Assembly (NCBI GenBank): GCA_021234155.1
Contig: JAJEKV010000064.1
Span: forward strand, 1,676,001-1,740,000
Direction: 5' to 3'
DNA length: 64,000 nt
From: Isoetes taiwanensis
Taxonomy: Eukaryota > Streptophyta > Lycopodiopsida > Isoetales > Isoetaceae
How positions within the stretch are numbered: the stretch's first letter is position 1; every line of letters starts with the position of its first letter. This document shows, one piece after another, positions 1 to 11,083 of this stretch. Under the pieces are notes generated by a model that worked only from the letters and a program-made list of their open reading frames with translations, did not search any database and was not told where the DNA came from. The translations under genes were made by a program, and so were the position numbers.

Positions 1-100
1 CCCAATCATTACTACTAGGATTAAAAAACCCCTGCCTCGAAAGGTTTTCAAGGGAAAAACCTTTGCAGTAATGATGATACTAGACAATCGGAGATAATGA
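1..100. other. Unassigned left flank
   Basis: This short stretch lies downstream of the first LINE's zinc-finger ORF (the LINE reads leftward). I see no gene. It does not contain the hairpin-plus-microsatellite 3' end found in other LINE copies here, so the 3' end of that element either lies outside the window or is of another type. Confidence 0.4.
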
Positions 101-571
101 CTACTTAGGGCTCAGTAATTGAAAACGTTCATCTAGAACCTCAAGTATGTATAATGCCAAGTCATGCACAGATGGTGCTCTGAGAAGTTGTGGAAGCGTG
201 GAATGGAATGCTAAGGTCAAAAAATGATTCCGGACTATCTCAAAAGCAGGGCAACTCAGAAGAGTATGGCTTTCATCGTCAATAACCTGTAACTGGCAAC
301 AGGTACATAGTCTCGCTTCTCGCGGCAATTGCGGCCGCTCCCATCTACCTGTCTCAATCCGTAGCCTGTGGGACCCCGTGCGAATTGATGCAATAGCTAC
401 AAGCTTGTTCCTGGACAATGAAGCAAGCAAATAAGCTTGGGGCCCTGGTGCCAAGGTGGGATTTATGTGTGCATGATAATGACCAGTTTTCACTTGGGCC
501 AAGGTAACTGCGTCCCATATCTTTTGAGAAAAACGACCATTGAGATATTGTTGCAAAAGCTCAAGTGGCAA
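101..571 (-). pseudogene. LINE C-terminal zinc-binding segment
   Basis: The 156-residue reading frame holds a CTCC...H...CPAF pattern (C-x2-C followed by H and C), the RT-associated zinc-binding module at the C-terminus of many plant LINE polymerases. A related segment (CPCC...H...CPAY) lies at 23529-23915 and another (CEIC...H...CSAY) at 50785-50994. It overlaps the RT frame by about 10 bases in a different frame, so a frameshift separates two parts of one ancestral protein. It would bind element RNA or target DNA in a live copy; this one is inactive. Confidence 0.75.
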
Positions 572-1697
572 GCATCAGGCAGTGCTCTGGTTGCATAGCC
601 CAACGGGCAAACCATGTAGTGCAATGCTCTTTCCAGCATCGTTTCAAACCCTGAGGAGATTCAGCCATGGCAAGTGCAAGAACAGGATACCTATCATCAT
701 CCATGTGGTGCACCTTGCAGATATAGTGGAGATGGCGCTTCATGGTAGAATGTTGAAGAGGCCAAAAACCTGTCTCTTGTAAAAGAATAGCATAGGGCAC
801 CGTTGTTTTAACTCCGAGGCTGTAAGTGAGATAGGACTTTTGCACCCGCTCCAAGCTCTCCCAAGCACTAGCACTAATGGCAGGCCCCCACACTTCAGAA
901 CCATACAGTAAAACAGGCTCTACCAAAGCCCAAAACAAGTGGGATTTCCGTGGCCAATCATGAATTTCTGCGTGAAAACAATTGTTTTGCATTGCATAGA
1001 GTGCTCTCCATCCAGCAGCCACCCGCTTGGTAATACACTGTTCCCAAAGCGTGTTCTTACAGAATTCTACACCAAGATACTTGTAGCTATCTACAACTTT
1101 AACTTCGCTGCTATCATAGTGCATAGTGGTAACATTGTGACGAGAAGATTGAACTACCAAAAGCTTGGTCTTTTGAAGATTAACACACAGACATGTGTTC
1201 TCACAAAAACTATGCAGAGCATGTAAATGTTGCTGCATACTAGCAGCGGTATGTGCCAGAAGCGAAACATCATCAGCATACATAAGTTGCCTAATGATAT
1301 AGTGTGCCAAATGTGGACCTCCGCCGCCATGATTACCAAGCCATTCTTCCAATTGATCAATGTACAAGCCAAAGAGTGTAGGACATAAAGGGCAACCCTG
1401 ACGAACTCCAATATTGCTAGTGATTTGAGTACCTGATGCTGGAAATTTAGCAAAAATCCTTTCATAGAGCCGATAAACTACATTTTGAAGATCTTGTGGA
1501 ACCCCAAGTGCCTGGAAGCGCTGCCAAAGAAGCTCGCATAATACTGTATCAAAAGCAGAAGTAAAATCCACAAAGCATATATAGAGGTCTTGTTTCAAAC
1601 TTCGACTATGTTCAATAAGCATGCGCAATGTGAAAATATGGTCTATTGTAGAATGGCATGGACGAAAGCCTGCTGTCCTCAAAGACGCATACACCAA
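561..1697 (-). pseudogene. LINE reverse transcriptase, palm and thumb
   Basis: The 378-residue segment shows the RT motifs in order: VDFTSAFDTV (motif A aspartates), GVRQGCPLCPTLF (motif B), YADDVSLLA (catalytic YADD), and a conserved KYLGVEF motif, followed by the thumb with WGPAISASAW. The catalytic YADD is intact but the frame is separated from its N-terminal part (1844-2179) and its C-terminal zinc segment. The polymerase would copy its own mRNA at a nicked target. As a multi-frameshifted copy it cannot make a full protein. Confidence 0.88.
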
Positions 1698-1843
1698 GAT
1701 GTTACGCCCATGATGTCAACTACTTCAAGAAGATCGGCTAAGAGCTTTGAAAATATGGAACTTACCATGATCATGCGATAATTAGAAGGGTCATGCTTAT
1801 CACCTGCTTTGTAAATTGGTACGATCTTCTTTGTGACCCAAGT

Positions 1844-2500
1844 TTAAAGCAAGCCTTCTTGCAAAGCTTGATTTAAAAGAGTAGTGATGATTGGAAGCAA
1901 TAGCGGATCCCCCCATTTAAGCAATTCTGCTTGCAAACCTTGAAGATCAGGAGACTTGCCATTAGATAGATGCCGCAGTCCTTCTTTGACTTCCTCCTCT
2001 GTGAATTGAAGAATATCACCCACCAAACGAGGCACAGAATTAAGGACCCCAGGATGATCATATAAGTAGACCAATCGCTCATCCCATTGTTGCATAGAAA
2101 TATGTCCAAGGGTAGGAGGTGATCGATATAATATTTTGCGCCAGAAGGTCCGAGGCGCACGTAGCAGTAATTCAAACATTTGCTTCTGATGCTCGTGACA
2201 AAGCGTGCCTTCTTGCGTTTCAAAAATGGACTTATAATTCGAATGGCATTATGTCACAGATCTGGCTCAACTATCGTTCGCAAGTGTTTTTTAAATTGCT
2301 TGCAGTCTTCGTCAAACCAGGCATTTCTAGGAAAGGATTTCCTACCAGCATGAGCAACACCAAAAGTGCATGTCTTGTGGCGTTCGAAGACGATATCACG
2401 GTCTCAAGGCGATATACCGTCTTTGCTGCCGAATCCGCCACGCACTGCCCGTCCCCAATCGGCGATAATCGCCCGACGTGTACCCAAGCAAGGGCGCCCT
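1844..2500 (-). pseudogene. LINE RT N-terminal and linker region
   Basis: The open stretch 1844-2179 contains the fingers region (LSNGKSPDLQGLQAELLKW), typical of the segment just before RT motif 1. Upstream in other frames an AWFDEDCKQFKKHLR-like string is visible, the usual linker between endonuclease and RT. The transition to the RT core at 1697-1844 is broken by stops and a frame change. Confidence 0.7.
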
Positions 2501-2505
2501 AGAGC

Positions 2506-2850
2506 ATTTTATATTTGCAGCTAAAGCCTGTTTAACACTTGATTTGAGAAGTTTTAAAAGTGCAAGATTCTGAAGCCTCTCATGATGGGACCTCAAAAGT
2601 AGGTTATATGCATCCATACCACCACCAAGTCTATTGAGGGCAGAAATAGCTGATCTGAGTATAGCTGATCTGAATTTAGCACTGAATACATGATCAAGTA
2701 AAATCCTTCGTTCTAAAAGAACATTTTTTAAAGAAGTGGCAATTGCTGCGTCAGAACAGTTCCTGCTCGACAGCCCCTCTATTACTAGTTCGTTACTTTC
2801 ATCTAAGCAGCACATAGATGCTTCCATATTTCTTTCTAATAAATGGACAT
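2506..2850 (-). pseudogene. EXO84-like exocyst subunit exon fragment
   Basis: The frame contains ERRILLDHVF then LRSAISALNRLGGG and LLLRSHHERLQ. From memory of plant EXO84 proteins, this matches the conserved stretch that follows the PH-like region (RxALLxxL...ELRSAISAL..LGDG..AHTLLLNAHHQRLQ). EXO84 is a subunit of the exocyst vesicle-tethering complex. A plausible acceptor (TTATTAG) precedes the segment near 2850. Downstream the similarity stops where LINE sequence begins, so it is either one exon of a gene continuing outside recognisable sequence, or a gene fragment truncated by the LINE. I could not identify other EXO84 exons at 2850-3900. Confidence 0.5.
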
Positions 2851-4250
2851 CTATTATATTAAGAAGTAAATGTTGCTTGAGTGGTAAGCAACTTCTTCAT
2901 GACAGATAATTTGTTTTCATATATAATTTATAAACACAAACTTTGTTAAAGAGCAATGCTAACATGACAGACTGTAAATCAATTCTTACACCCTATGAAC
3001 CTAGTGATAAATGAAGCCTAAATTCTAATAATGAGGATGTAATCCTACACTCTATTGACCACTAGTGGGAGTTCTTATTTACCTAACTAGAAGCAGATCA
3101 GGTCCAGTCTATAAGTAGGTAGATATATTATCCAGGTTCATGCATGCATCACTAGAGAGTAGCAAAACATGTCTTGCAATGTCTCCAAGGTTCCTGCAAG
3201 TCCTTGGCCTTATAATTAATGTGCATAGCCAGTTATGCCCGCAAAAATGATCATTACAAACATAGGTCGCAAGATTTAAAGTGGGGTTGAAAGATTTAGA
3301 AATATTCATCAAAAGACAGAGAGGCATACCCATTAAGAAGCCAAAGAGCCAAACTTTTGCAAAATGTAAGCAAAGCAGATGTTCAATGTGTTTTTTCGAT
3401 TTCCAGCCCTACAGATTTCTACATAATGCCTACAAAGAGAAAGCATAGATGAGCACTTGGAGCATAAAATTTTAAAGAGGTTATTAGACTGTCAGGAAAG
3501 ACTTGCTATAAACATTCAAAGGATCTGGATTTATGGCCTCTTGTGTTCAAATTAATAACTGAGAACATCTGAATTCAATGCATCAGTTTTTCAAACAATG
3601 GGGACACGAAAGCTCCAAAAGGATGGATCAGTCAATCACATTTTTTATTACAGCTTCTAACTCCCAACAGACCAAGATCCATGGCATTTCCTTTCAACAC
3701 AAGCACAAGGAAGAAGACTGTTTTCTGGCCAGCAATGAGTTATGAAAAGATGGGAATAAACATACTGGAAAAAAAAAATACTTGTGTATCTCTATCTGAA
3801 CTTCAATTCCTTCCAGCCCATCTCCATTTCCATCACGGATTGGACCCGGCCCACGACCTCCTCCATCGCTCGCCATATCCGCTCTGCTTGTCAAAACTCA
3901 TCGCCAAAGTTAACTGACGCTAAAGTGACGTCTCGGGGTCACTTTAATTTTTTAGATTTAGTAGTGTATTTTAACGGTCTAGTTAAAATTTTATTAACAG
4001 CATATTAAGTATGATGTTAACGCAAAGAAAGATTTGGTTAAGGTTTTTTGGTTAAAAAAAAGTTAACCACCACTAACTTAATTTTATTAACTTAATTTGT
4101 GGTGTGAAAATAATTGTAGTTAAAAATACTAACTAAACCTAACTTAACAGCTAGTCTGAATGGACCCTAATATCTAAACCTAATCATATACATCTAACTT
4201 ACAGTTAGGGTTCATTGATTAGGGTTCAAGATCTAGACTGAGGGTTCTAG
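2851..4250. other. Spacer without recognised gene
   Basis: AT-rich sequence with no ORF I recognise. A GC-richer patch near 3800-3900 could be the 5' exon of a minus-strand gene (an ATG-initiated stretch rich in Gly/Asp or, in another frame, in Glu/Met), but nothing confirms it. 3940-4190 is dense in TTAA/GTTAA words. Confidence 0.4.
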
Positions 4251-4257
4251 GAAGGTT

Positions 4258-4785
4258 TTACTAGAGACACGAAATGCTAACTCATCTGCAGTCCTACTTC
4301 CAGATGATCTACAAAGAACTCTAATCCAAATACCTACTCCTGAGGAACTCCCTCGTTCTCCCGGCGTCTCCATGGTCTTCGAGGTGGTCGAAGTAGTTCC
4401 CATTCCTACTGACGCGCACACGCTCTGGGGGCTATTGTGCTAGGCTATGCCACAGCAGACAGTTCTCAAAATGGATTTTCGAGCGCAAAAAGGGTTCCCA
4501 GACCGTTGGAGCCAGAAAAATTGCCTAGAGTTAGGGTTTGGCCATTTATAAATTAGTGTTGATGTCACCTGCTACGTGGCTCCAATGGGGTGCTTCCGTG
4601 TGCCCAATAGGCTAAGGCCATATGGAAAATGGTCTTAGCCTAAGGTTGGCTAGGTTATATGAATAACTTAGTCATGCCCCCTAGTGCCACTAATCTATGG
4701 TATACAAGGCTACGGAGATAGACTTGTATAGTGACGGACCTAGAAATATACGTATTTATGGCGTATATTTCCCTAGAACATCACA
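4258..4785 (-). mobile_element. Putative 3' LTR of the chromovirus
   Basis: On the minus strand a purine tract (4786-4798) is followed directly by TGTGATG, the expected start of a 3' LTR. The downstream 500 bases contain a promoter-like region and, at 4258-4640, sequence clearly related to 25885-26236 in the same window, suggesting a repeated LTR family. The distal LTR end and a target-site duplication were not found. It does not match the sequence beyond the PBS at 11084, so the two LTRs of one element cannot be paired. Confidence 0.5.
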
Positions 4786-4798
4786 TTCTCCCCCCCTT
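4786..4798 (-). other. Polypurine tract
   Basis: On the minus strand the bases read AAGGGGGGGAGAA and are followed by TGTGATG. This is the standard arrangement of a plus-strand primer site directly before a 3' LTR in Ty3/gypsy elements. Confidence 0.65.
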
Positions 4799-5650
4799 AG
4801 GATAATGTTGTCCTCAGCATTACGCTAAGGTGACGAACCTATGCTAACCCTGCAAAAACACGCATGAACATACAACTTTTGACTTTAATGAAATAATCAA
4901 CTTCCTATTAAGTAAATACGTATCACATGCTATATTTGTACCTATACAAAATTATATAGCCTTTACAAGGGTTACTCATTATAGTAAATTCAAAACATTA
5001 TCACAATAGTAGTTAGGTTCACAATTTAAGTCTAAATTATGACTCCCATCTTCACGTAATGCGCTCCCTTGTCTATGCTCCCCTTTCACTGGCCTGCACA
5101 AGTAGCATATTACGTTAGTTTAGTTAATAAGTTTGTGGTTTTAGGGGACCACCCCTCTAATTACCTCCTTGAGCCGAACTACTAGCTCAAGGTTACCCTA
5201 CTACCTTGCAATCGATCATGGCCCCATAAGAATTTGAGCTTAAGGACCATTTAAGATGATCCTATCATTGCCCATGATCAGATGCTACCTTATACATGAT
5301 CCCCTTGATCGAGTACACCCACAATGCCTCATGCCCCTGAGCGTTTAAGCTAGGGAGCATCTTACGATCCCATCATCGTGCATGATCACTCATCATGACC
5401 CCTCTATGGTCAGGAGCGCGTGTCCTGCATCGTGGTATAAAGATCATCTGAATGATGGTCTCATCATCGCCCACGATGCCGCTCTTCCTCTCACATGACC
5501 CTCCTAGTCATGCGCACTCTTGGTGCGTGCTGGCCTAGAGAATGCCTTTAGAGCGTATCTTATCATCGCCTACACTTTCAAGACTTTGGCATATGCACTC
5601 CACTAGCCGAATGTATATGCCTCCCTACTGCTATACTAAGGGCATACAAC
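4799..5650 (-). other. 3' non-coding region of the chromovirus
   Basis: The stretch between the chromodomain stop and the polypurine tract has no coding potential. From 5215 to 5500 it carries a degenerate repeat built on GATCATG / CATCATCGCCCA words. Confidence 0.5.
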
Positions 5651-5654
5651 TTAG

Positions 5655-6113
5655 CTAAACACCTGGCAAGTCGGCATTGACCATCTCAGAGATGACTTGG
5701 CCGTCGAACTCCTTCATAAAGTCCGTGTATTGCTTCTCTAGATCCTGCTTCAATGCCCAAGTTGCGTCTTCCACGGGCAAGTGCTTCCACTTGACCAAAT
5801 ATTGGAGGAATTGAGACCTTCTCCTCTTCTTGAATGCCTTGTCGAGGATTAACTCGGGCATTATTTCAATCTGTTCCTCCGTCATCTCCAGCAAAGTTGG
5901 AGTTTCAAAAACCTCCTCCAGGCTTGGGTTGTGCCTCTTCAACAGGCTCACATGGAAGGCCTTATGGACTTTAAGATGTGCAGGTAAGTCGAGCTTGTAG
6001 GCTTGGCTCCCTACTCGCTCCAAAATCTTGAAGGGTCCTGCCCACCTAGGAGCAAGCTTCTTACAATTGATGATGCGAAGCTTCACTTGCTTGACCTTGA
6101 TCTTGAGCCACAC
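5655..6113 (-). pseudogene. Integrase C-terminus with chromodomain
   Basis: The 152-residue segment begins with the GPFKILERVGSQAYKLDLP integrase C-terminal (SH3-like) motif, followed by HVSLLKR, and ends with a chromodomain (YLVKWKHLPVEDATW). In live chromoviruses this domain steers integration to heterochromatin marks. Stop codon and flanking frames: the segment is open to its natural stop, but is not continuous with the integrase core upstream at 6245. Confidence 0.85.
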
Positions 6114-6244
6114 ATTGTCCCCTACTTGGAACTCTCTTGCGGTCCTATGTCTGTCGGCTACACTCTTCTGCCGACTCTTTGCTGCTAGAAGATATCACTT
6201 CTTCCATTAGTTGCTGCATATCAGATAACATCTGTTGAGAAACT

Positions 6245-6741
6245 TCAACATTGGACACTGGATTGTGCCACGTGTCTGGTGTCAAAGCACTGATACCCAT
6301 AATTGATCATAAAGGGAAACATCTGAGAAGATTCTTGCTTGGTGCTATTATATGCAAACTCCACCAAGTGAATGAAATCGTCCCACTTTGATTGCTTGTT
6401 CCAGCCATAGTTCCTCAATATATCTTCTATGATTCGATTCGTGCGCTCCGTCTGCCTATCCGTCTGAGGATGATATGTCGTACTCATTGACAGCTTCGTC
6501 TGGATGGTGGTGAAGAGATCTTGCCAAAATACACTCGTGAACTTCGAATCCCTACAGAGATTATCTCTTTTGGCATCCCGTGGAGTCGAGAGATTTCCTT
6601 AGTGAACAACACGGCGGTATCTAACGCCGTGTCTGTGGTCCTGCACGGTACAAAATGCGCCATTTTTGACAATTTGTCCACTACTACCATCAAGGCATCT
6701 TTGCCCATTATGGTTCTCGGGAGTCCTGTAATGAAGTCCAA
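6245..6741 (-). pseudogene. Integrase catalytic core, broken
   Basis: Two overlapping open pieces encode MDFITGLPRT...VVVDKLSKMAHF (first catalytic Asp region) and STTYHPQTDRQTERTNR (catalytic Glu region). Between them the usual SDRDP motif with the second Asp is replaced by SVGIRSS in one frame, so a frameshift removes it. The enzyme would insert cDNA into chromosomes; this copy is inactive. Confidence 0.85.
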
Positions 6742-6798
6742 GCTTATTACTTCTCATTTGGCATTTGGCACTGGCAATGGCTCTAATACTGCTAAAAT

Positions 6799-7080
6799 TT
6801 AGAGTTGCTCTGCCTTCGTCTGTTGACATAGCTGACATTTCCGTATGTACTTGGCTATCTGCTTCTTCATGCCGGACCAGAAGTAGCTACTTCTAATCTT
6901 GAAATAGGTCTTCGTAAAACCCACATGCCCGGCTATTGGGCTATTGTGTGTGTCATAAAGTATCAACTTCCTGATTCCCGATGACTCTGGTACCCACAAT
7001 TTGTTCTTATGGTACAATAGGTTGCCTTCCTTCTTAAAATGCTTGAAAGTTTCCCTTTCTTTGTCAGTTCTTGCTTCCAT
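6799..7080 (-). pseudogene. Integrase zinc-binding (HHCC) domain
   Basis: The segment carries H-x5-H (THNSPIAGH) and CQLC, the HHCC zinc-finger of Ty3/gypsy integrases, preceded by the LLYHKNKLWVP linker usual after RNaseH. It is separated from the catalytic core by a stop near 6799. Confidence 0.85.
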
Positions 7081-7255
7081 AGAGAGGCTTGCCCATGCTT
7101 CCTTGAAGTCTCAATCCGATGGCAACATTTCTTCTATCTTCTTGGCAAACTCACTGGTGAATGTTGATATGGTATTTCAATGGACTCTCGTCTCCAATGG
7201 CCTTCGAGAGAGCGCATCCGCAACCACGTTCAATTTCCCTGGCTTGTAGACTATC

Positions 7256-8514
7256 TCAAAGTCGTCTTCCTCGAGGAATTCCATCCACCTCCTCTGTCTC
7301 AGATTTAGGAGTGGTTGTGTAAAGATATACTGGAGGCTGGTGGTCTATGTCCAGTTGGAACTTCCTAACCAACAGGTAGTGCCTCCAAATCCTCATGGCT
7401 CTCACTATGGCCAAGAGTTCCTGGTCGTGTGTCGGATAACGTTGCTCGGCATCATTCATCTTCTTCGAATCATAAGCAACTACTCTTCCATCCTGCATAA
7501 GGACCCCCCCGTCACTAGCTTACTAGCATCCATTGCCACCAACTTGTCATTGCTTGGATCTGGGATGGTAAGGACTGGTGCTGTTGTTAGTGCCTCTTTG
7601 AGCTTCTCAAAAGAAGGTTGGGCATTCTCAAGCCAATGTTGTACCCAATCTTTTACCTTCCTATTCTTAGTGAGGTCCGACAAAGGGGACACCCACTTCG
7701 CAAAGTCCTTTACAAATTTGCGATAGTACCCTGCCAAGCCAAGGAAACTTCTTACTTCTGCCACATTCTTTGGAGCTGGCCAATCCACTATGGCTTCAAT
7801 TTTCACAGGATCCGTTGAGATTCCTTCAGCTATAACTACATGCCCGAAGTATTCCACTCTACATGTTGCAAACTGGTACTTTGAGACCTTACCATATAAG
7901 CAATGTCGTCTTAGCTTCTCCAATACTCTTCTCAAATGTACGACATGCTCCTCGATTGATTTGCTGTAGATGAGGATGTCGTCGAAGAAGATGATGACAA
8001 ACTCATCCAAGAATTCTCTGAAGATATCGTTCATTAGCCTCATGAACGTTGCTGGAGCATTCGATAAGCCGAAAGGCATTACCATGAACTCATAATGACC
8101 ATACCGCATTCTGAAAGCGGTTCTTCCTCCTTGATCCTTATTTGGTGGTAGCCTGACCTTTAGATCAATCTTGGACAAGACCTTTGCTCCATGTAGCTGG
8201 TCCATCAAGTCGTCCGCCCTAGGCAAGGCATATTTATTCTTTACCGTTTGCTTATTCAGTTGACGGTAATCTATGCACATTCTTAGACTCTCATCCTTCT
8301 TCTTCACAAAAAGGATTGGTGCCCCAAAGGGTGACACAGTTGCCCTGATGAACCCGAGCTCAAGCAGTTCTTGTAACTGCTTCTTGAGCTCAACTAGCTC
8401 TGGAGTACTCATCCTGTAGGGGGCCTTGCTGGTAGGCTTAGCATCTGGTGCTAGTGTGATCTTACACTCCACACCCCTATAGGGTGGTAACTGACGGATT
8501 TCATCCATAAACAC
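7256..8514 (-). pseudogene. Chromovirus reverse transcriptase and RNaseH
   Basis: The 344-residue frame at 7480-8514 contains the RT motifs [31 protein letters not shown] and FFDDILIYS (catalytic double Asp), then VEYFGHVV and the start of RNaseH (LVAMDAS). At about 7490 the frame shifts; RNaseH continues at 7256-7498 (YDSKKMNDAEQRYPTHDQELLAIV). Motif A reads KIDLKVRL instead of the usual KIDLRSGYHQ, an additional deletion or change near the first catalytic Asp. The domain makes cDNA in an active element. Confidence 0.92.
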
Positions 8515-8523
8515 ATCATGGAA

Positions 8524-9020
8524 CTACCTGATTAGCCTTGCTACTGGTCTAGGCAACTGGTTCAAGCTTGGCTCACTTTTCTTCTCTTGACTGGGATCAA
8601 TTGCCTCTAGCCTAAGGATATACTCCACTCTATCCTTTCTTATGCTTTTCTGCAATTGCTTTAAGGAGATGCACTGCATGGCTGAAATTACTCTCTTACC
8701 TTTGACTATGAAGTGATTCCCGTCTGGTGCCGTCATAGAGATCTTGTTCCTATCGCAGTCGATCATTGCTTTGGCTGGCCTTAGGAACTCCATTCCCACT
8801 ATTAGGTCATACTTCCCAATATCCATTACTTCTGCACGCATAGACCATTTGCTTCCACTAAAGTCTATGTCGAAACTGGTTCTCCTCCCCTTAGTGTGGC
8901 GGATAGCACTACTTGCCATGCTGACTAGTCTTGGCTTGGACTTCAAAGTCTTGTTCTTCATTAGGGCAGCTAATCTTGGAGAGGCGAAATTATGCGAGCT
9001 ACCTGTGTCTATCAGAACTA
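8524..9020 (-). pseudogene. Chromovirus aspartic protease region
   Basis: On the minus strand the active-site triplet context IDTGSSHNF is encoded at about 8985-9015, followed by the downstream YDLIVGMEFL motif of retroviral-type proteases. It lies between gag and RT as expected, with a stop separating it from the RT frame at 8514-8524. Confidence 0.8.
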
Positions 9021-9580
9021 CATAGGGCTTGCTATCTGTAATTCCCTCTCTGAAATGACTGTGGACTGGTTCCTAACGTCTCCTGACTCAATGGCAGCAC
9101 AGATTCTACACTCACTTTCAATGTAATCCTGAGGTTCTTGTTGGTTGTCTTCCTCGTCATCCCCTTCAGTTGGCGATTCCCAGTCGATGAGCTCTGCTAA
9201 TACTGACTGCATAACAAAGGGGCAGTTGTGTGTGTGATGCCCCGGCTGGAAACATCTGAAGCACAATTTCTTCTTTATACATTCTGGACTTCTTCCCTCC
9301 TTGGGTGAGGAGCTTCATCAAAACCTCTTGGTGGTGGAAGTGGCATCGGTTCATATTCTTGGGCGTGCATCAATGGTGTGGCCCATTGTAACAGTTGTTG
9401 CATTTGGTTCCTCATCTGTGTCAATCTTGTTTTCATTGCATCAACTGTCATCTCTTGCTCTTCATCCTGCTCTCGGTCGAACAAGTTTCTGGGCTGCCAC
9501 TGATGTTGTTGATCCTGACCTTGGGACCCTGAACCGGTATTCCTGGCTACAAGTATTAGTCACTATGGTTGTTATTTAAA
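9018..9580 (-). pseudogene. Gag C-terminus with CCHC zinc knuckle
   Basis: The frame at 9018-9266 contains CFRCFQPGHHTHNC, a C-x2-C-x4-H-x4-C nucleocapsid knuckle that binds genomic RNA. The next upstream frame (9275-9484) is acidic and Gln-rich (QMRNQMQQLLQW) as in gag spacers. Two frameshifts split the region. Confidence 0.75.
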
Positions 9581-9673
9581 GTTATACATCATATAACATC
9601 ATTTGCGGGTCAATTGTTATTAGCCGTAAAAGAAATCAAGTTGAAATACAACTTATAAGTTATCAAAGAGTTA

Positions 9674-10545
9674 TTATAGTTGATACATCAGAAGCTTGTA
9701 GATTATAGAGAAATAGATAATAGTACATGAAAGTTTTAAAACATTTTTATGCATATACAATAATACGGAGGAACAAGAGGTGTTTCGTCGTCGAGAGCCC
9801 TTCATGGACTTGAAGAAAGTCTTCACGTCCTTGAGTCGAAGGCCCTTGCCGATGTTGCGCAGGATGTTCCTTGATGATCCGCCTTCAAGAGCTCGAGCCA
9901 TTTGAGGTGGTGGAAGTGGAGGCCCTGTAGCCGCAACGACCGTCATTGGCGCATCTCTTAGGTGACCCCTGACGAAGTTGAGGCTGTAGAGTACTACAAA
10001 TCTCTTGAAGAGAATGATATGATCCGTGTTGCTGCTCAACTTGGCGTGTTGTCCAAACCCTGAGAGTGCTATCAAGAGCATTACGGCCTCCTCCCCTCGT
10101 GGGCTGAACTCCTTGTGGAAGAGTATCATCTGGCCCTGACTAATAACTGGGAGATAGTATCAAAGCGCCCTTGCCAATCCCACCGCCTGCATCCCCGTGC
10201 CCTTCCTTTGAGCGGCTTCGCCGTAGACATCCAATGCTAGGAGGTCTTCATGATCCCCCCACATCGTGGTTACACTGTCTAGGTTGACGCTGCTGGATGC
10301 CTCCCGCATGCTACGTGCTCGAACGGGTTGGCTAGAGCTTGGGCCCCTCCCTGGTTTGTACAACCTGCTTTGGATCGCTTGGAACTCCCCCTCTGAGATG
10401 ATTGGTGGCTGTCGGTGATGCAATTCCCTTATGTATTCATATGCGGCGACATAAGAGTGCCGCTCCGATACCTCCCTTGGGATTTCTTGATATGAGTAGT
10501 CGATGAAGTCGCTCTGCTGCTCCTTTGCAATCAGACCCAAGAGCT
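9674..10545 (-). other. Coding-like region upstream of gag knuckle
   Basis: Two adjacent minus-strand frames (10160-10540 and 9674-10129) look like one broken protein. They contain ALDVYGEAAQRKGTGM, then SPRGEEAVMLLIALSGFGQ, then a basic KTFFKSMKGSRRR tail. I do not recognise it as canonical gag, and the position between PBS and the knuckle is where gag should be. It may be a divergent gag N-terminus or an inserted host fragment. Confidence 0.35.
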
Positions 10546-11063
10546 CGTCGATCCTAAACCCTTCTTCTAAGCAGTATAGAAGGTGGAGGATGTCATGTCA
10601 TTTGCAAGGATATACTCCTCCCCTTCTATCACTATCGGCGATAGGGCTGTAATGTCGATTGGTGGTTCGTTAGCCCGTCTAATATCGTCATCGTGCCTTG
10701 CTATTTGCCTCTCCATTCTTGTTGCTTCCCTGCTCTTCCAATCTTGATCTTCTTCCCCTTCCTGCTCATAATCTTGCTCGATTTAAGGTGCCCCTGATGC
10801 CGTGCCATGGTAGACGTACTCTTTGGGTGAGATTTGATGCTCATGCATAATTTCCACTCCAATTTTACTAGGATGTTAATTTGACTCGTTCTTTTTCCTG
10901 CATCTAACAACTTACCCTAACTTTACGACCCCACTACCTAGGAGAAAAATATCTCCTCCCATTTTCGAGGTTCAATCGTGGAATTTGCATCCCACACCCT
11001 ATTAGGCCAGTTAGACTATTTAGCTAGGGATATGGTCAGTGCTAGTTCTTGTTCAACCAAGAA

Positions 11064-11081
11064 CATGGCTCTGATACCATT
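11064..11081 (-). other. Primer binding site (initiator tRNA-Met type)
   Basis: The minus strand reads TGGTATCAGAGCCATG just after ...GTGTCACA. TGGTATCAGAGC is complementary to the 3' end of plant initiator tRNA-Met, the usual PBS of plant LTR retrotransposons, and the preceding CA would be the 3' end of a 5' LTR extending to higher coordinates. Confidence 0.75.
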
Positions 11082-11083
11082 GT

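Larger units (their letters stand above)
101..2510 (-). mobile_element. Decayed non-LTR retrotransposon (LINE)
   Basis: Three successive minus-strand open segments encode, in order, a linker with an AWFDEDC motif (about 2290-2330), the reverse transcriptase palm and fingers, and a C-terminal Cys/His zinc-binding module. No endonuclease domain is visible, so the copy looks 5'-truncated near 2510, next to an EXO84-like exon. Frame breaks near 570, 1700-1845 and 2180 show that it is dead. The domain order is that of plant LINEs; the clade is not resolved by eye. Confidence 0.85.
4786..11083 (-). mobile_element. Defective Ty3/gypsy chromovirus
   Basis: Read on the minus strand the order is PBS, gag with CCHC knuckle, aspartic protease, RT, RNaseH, integrase and a C-terminal chromodomain, then a purine tract. 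This order and the chromodomain define the chromovirus branch of Ty3/gypsy. Frameshifts or stops interrupt it near 6115-6245, 6741-6799, 7080-7256, 7498 and 8514. The integrase core has lost its second catalytic Asp context. It is a dead copy. Confidence 0.9.
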
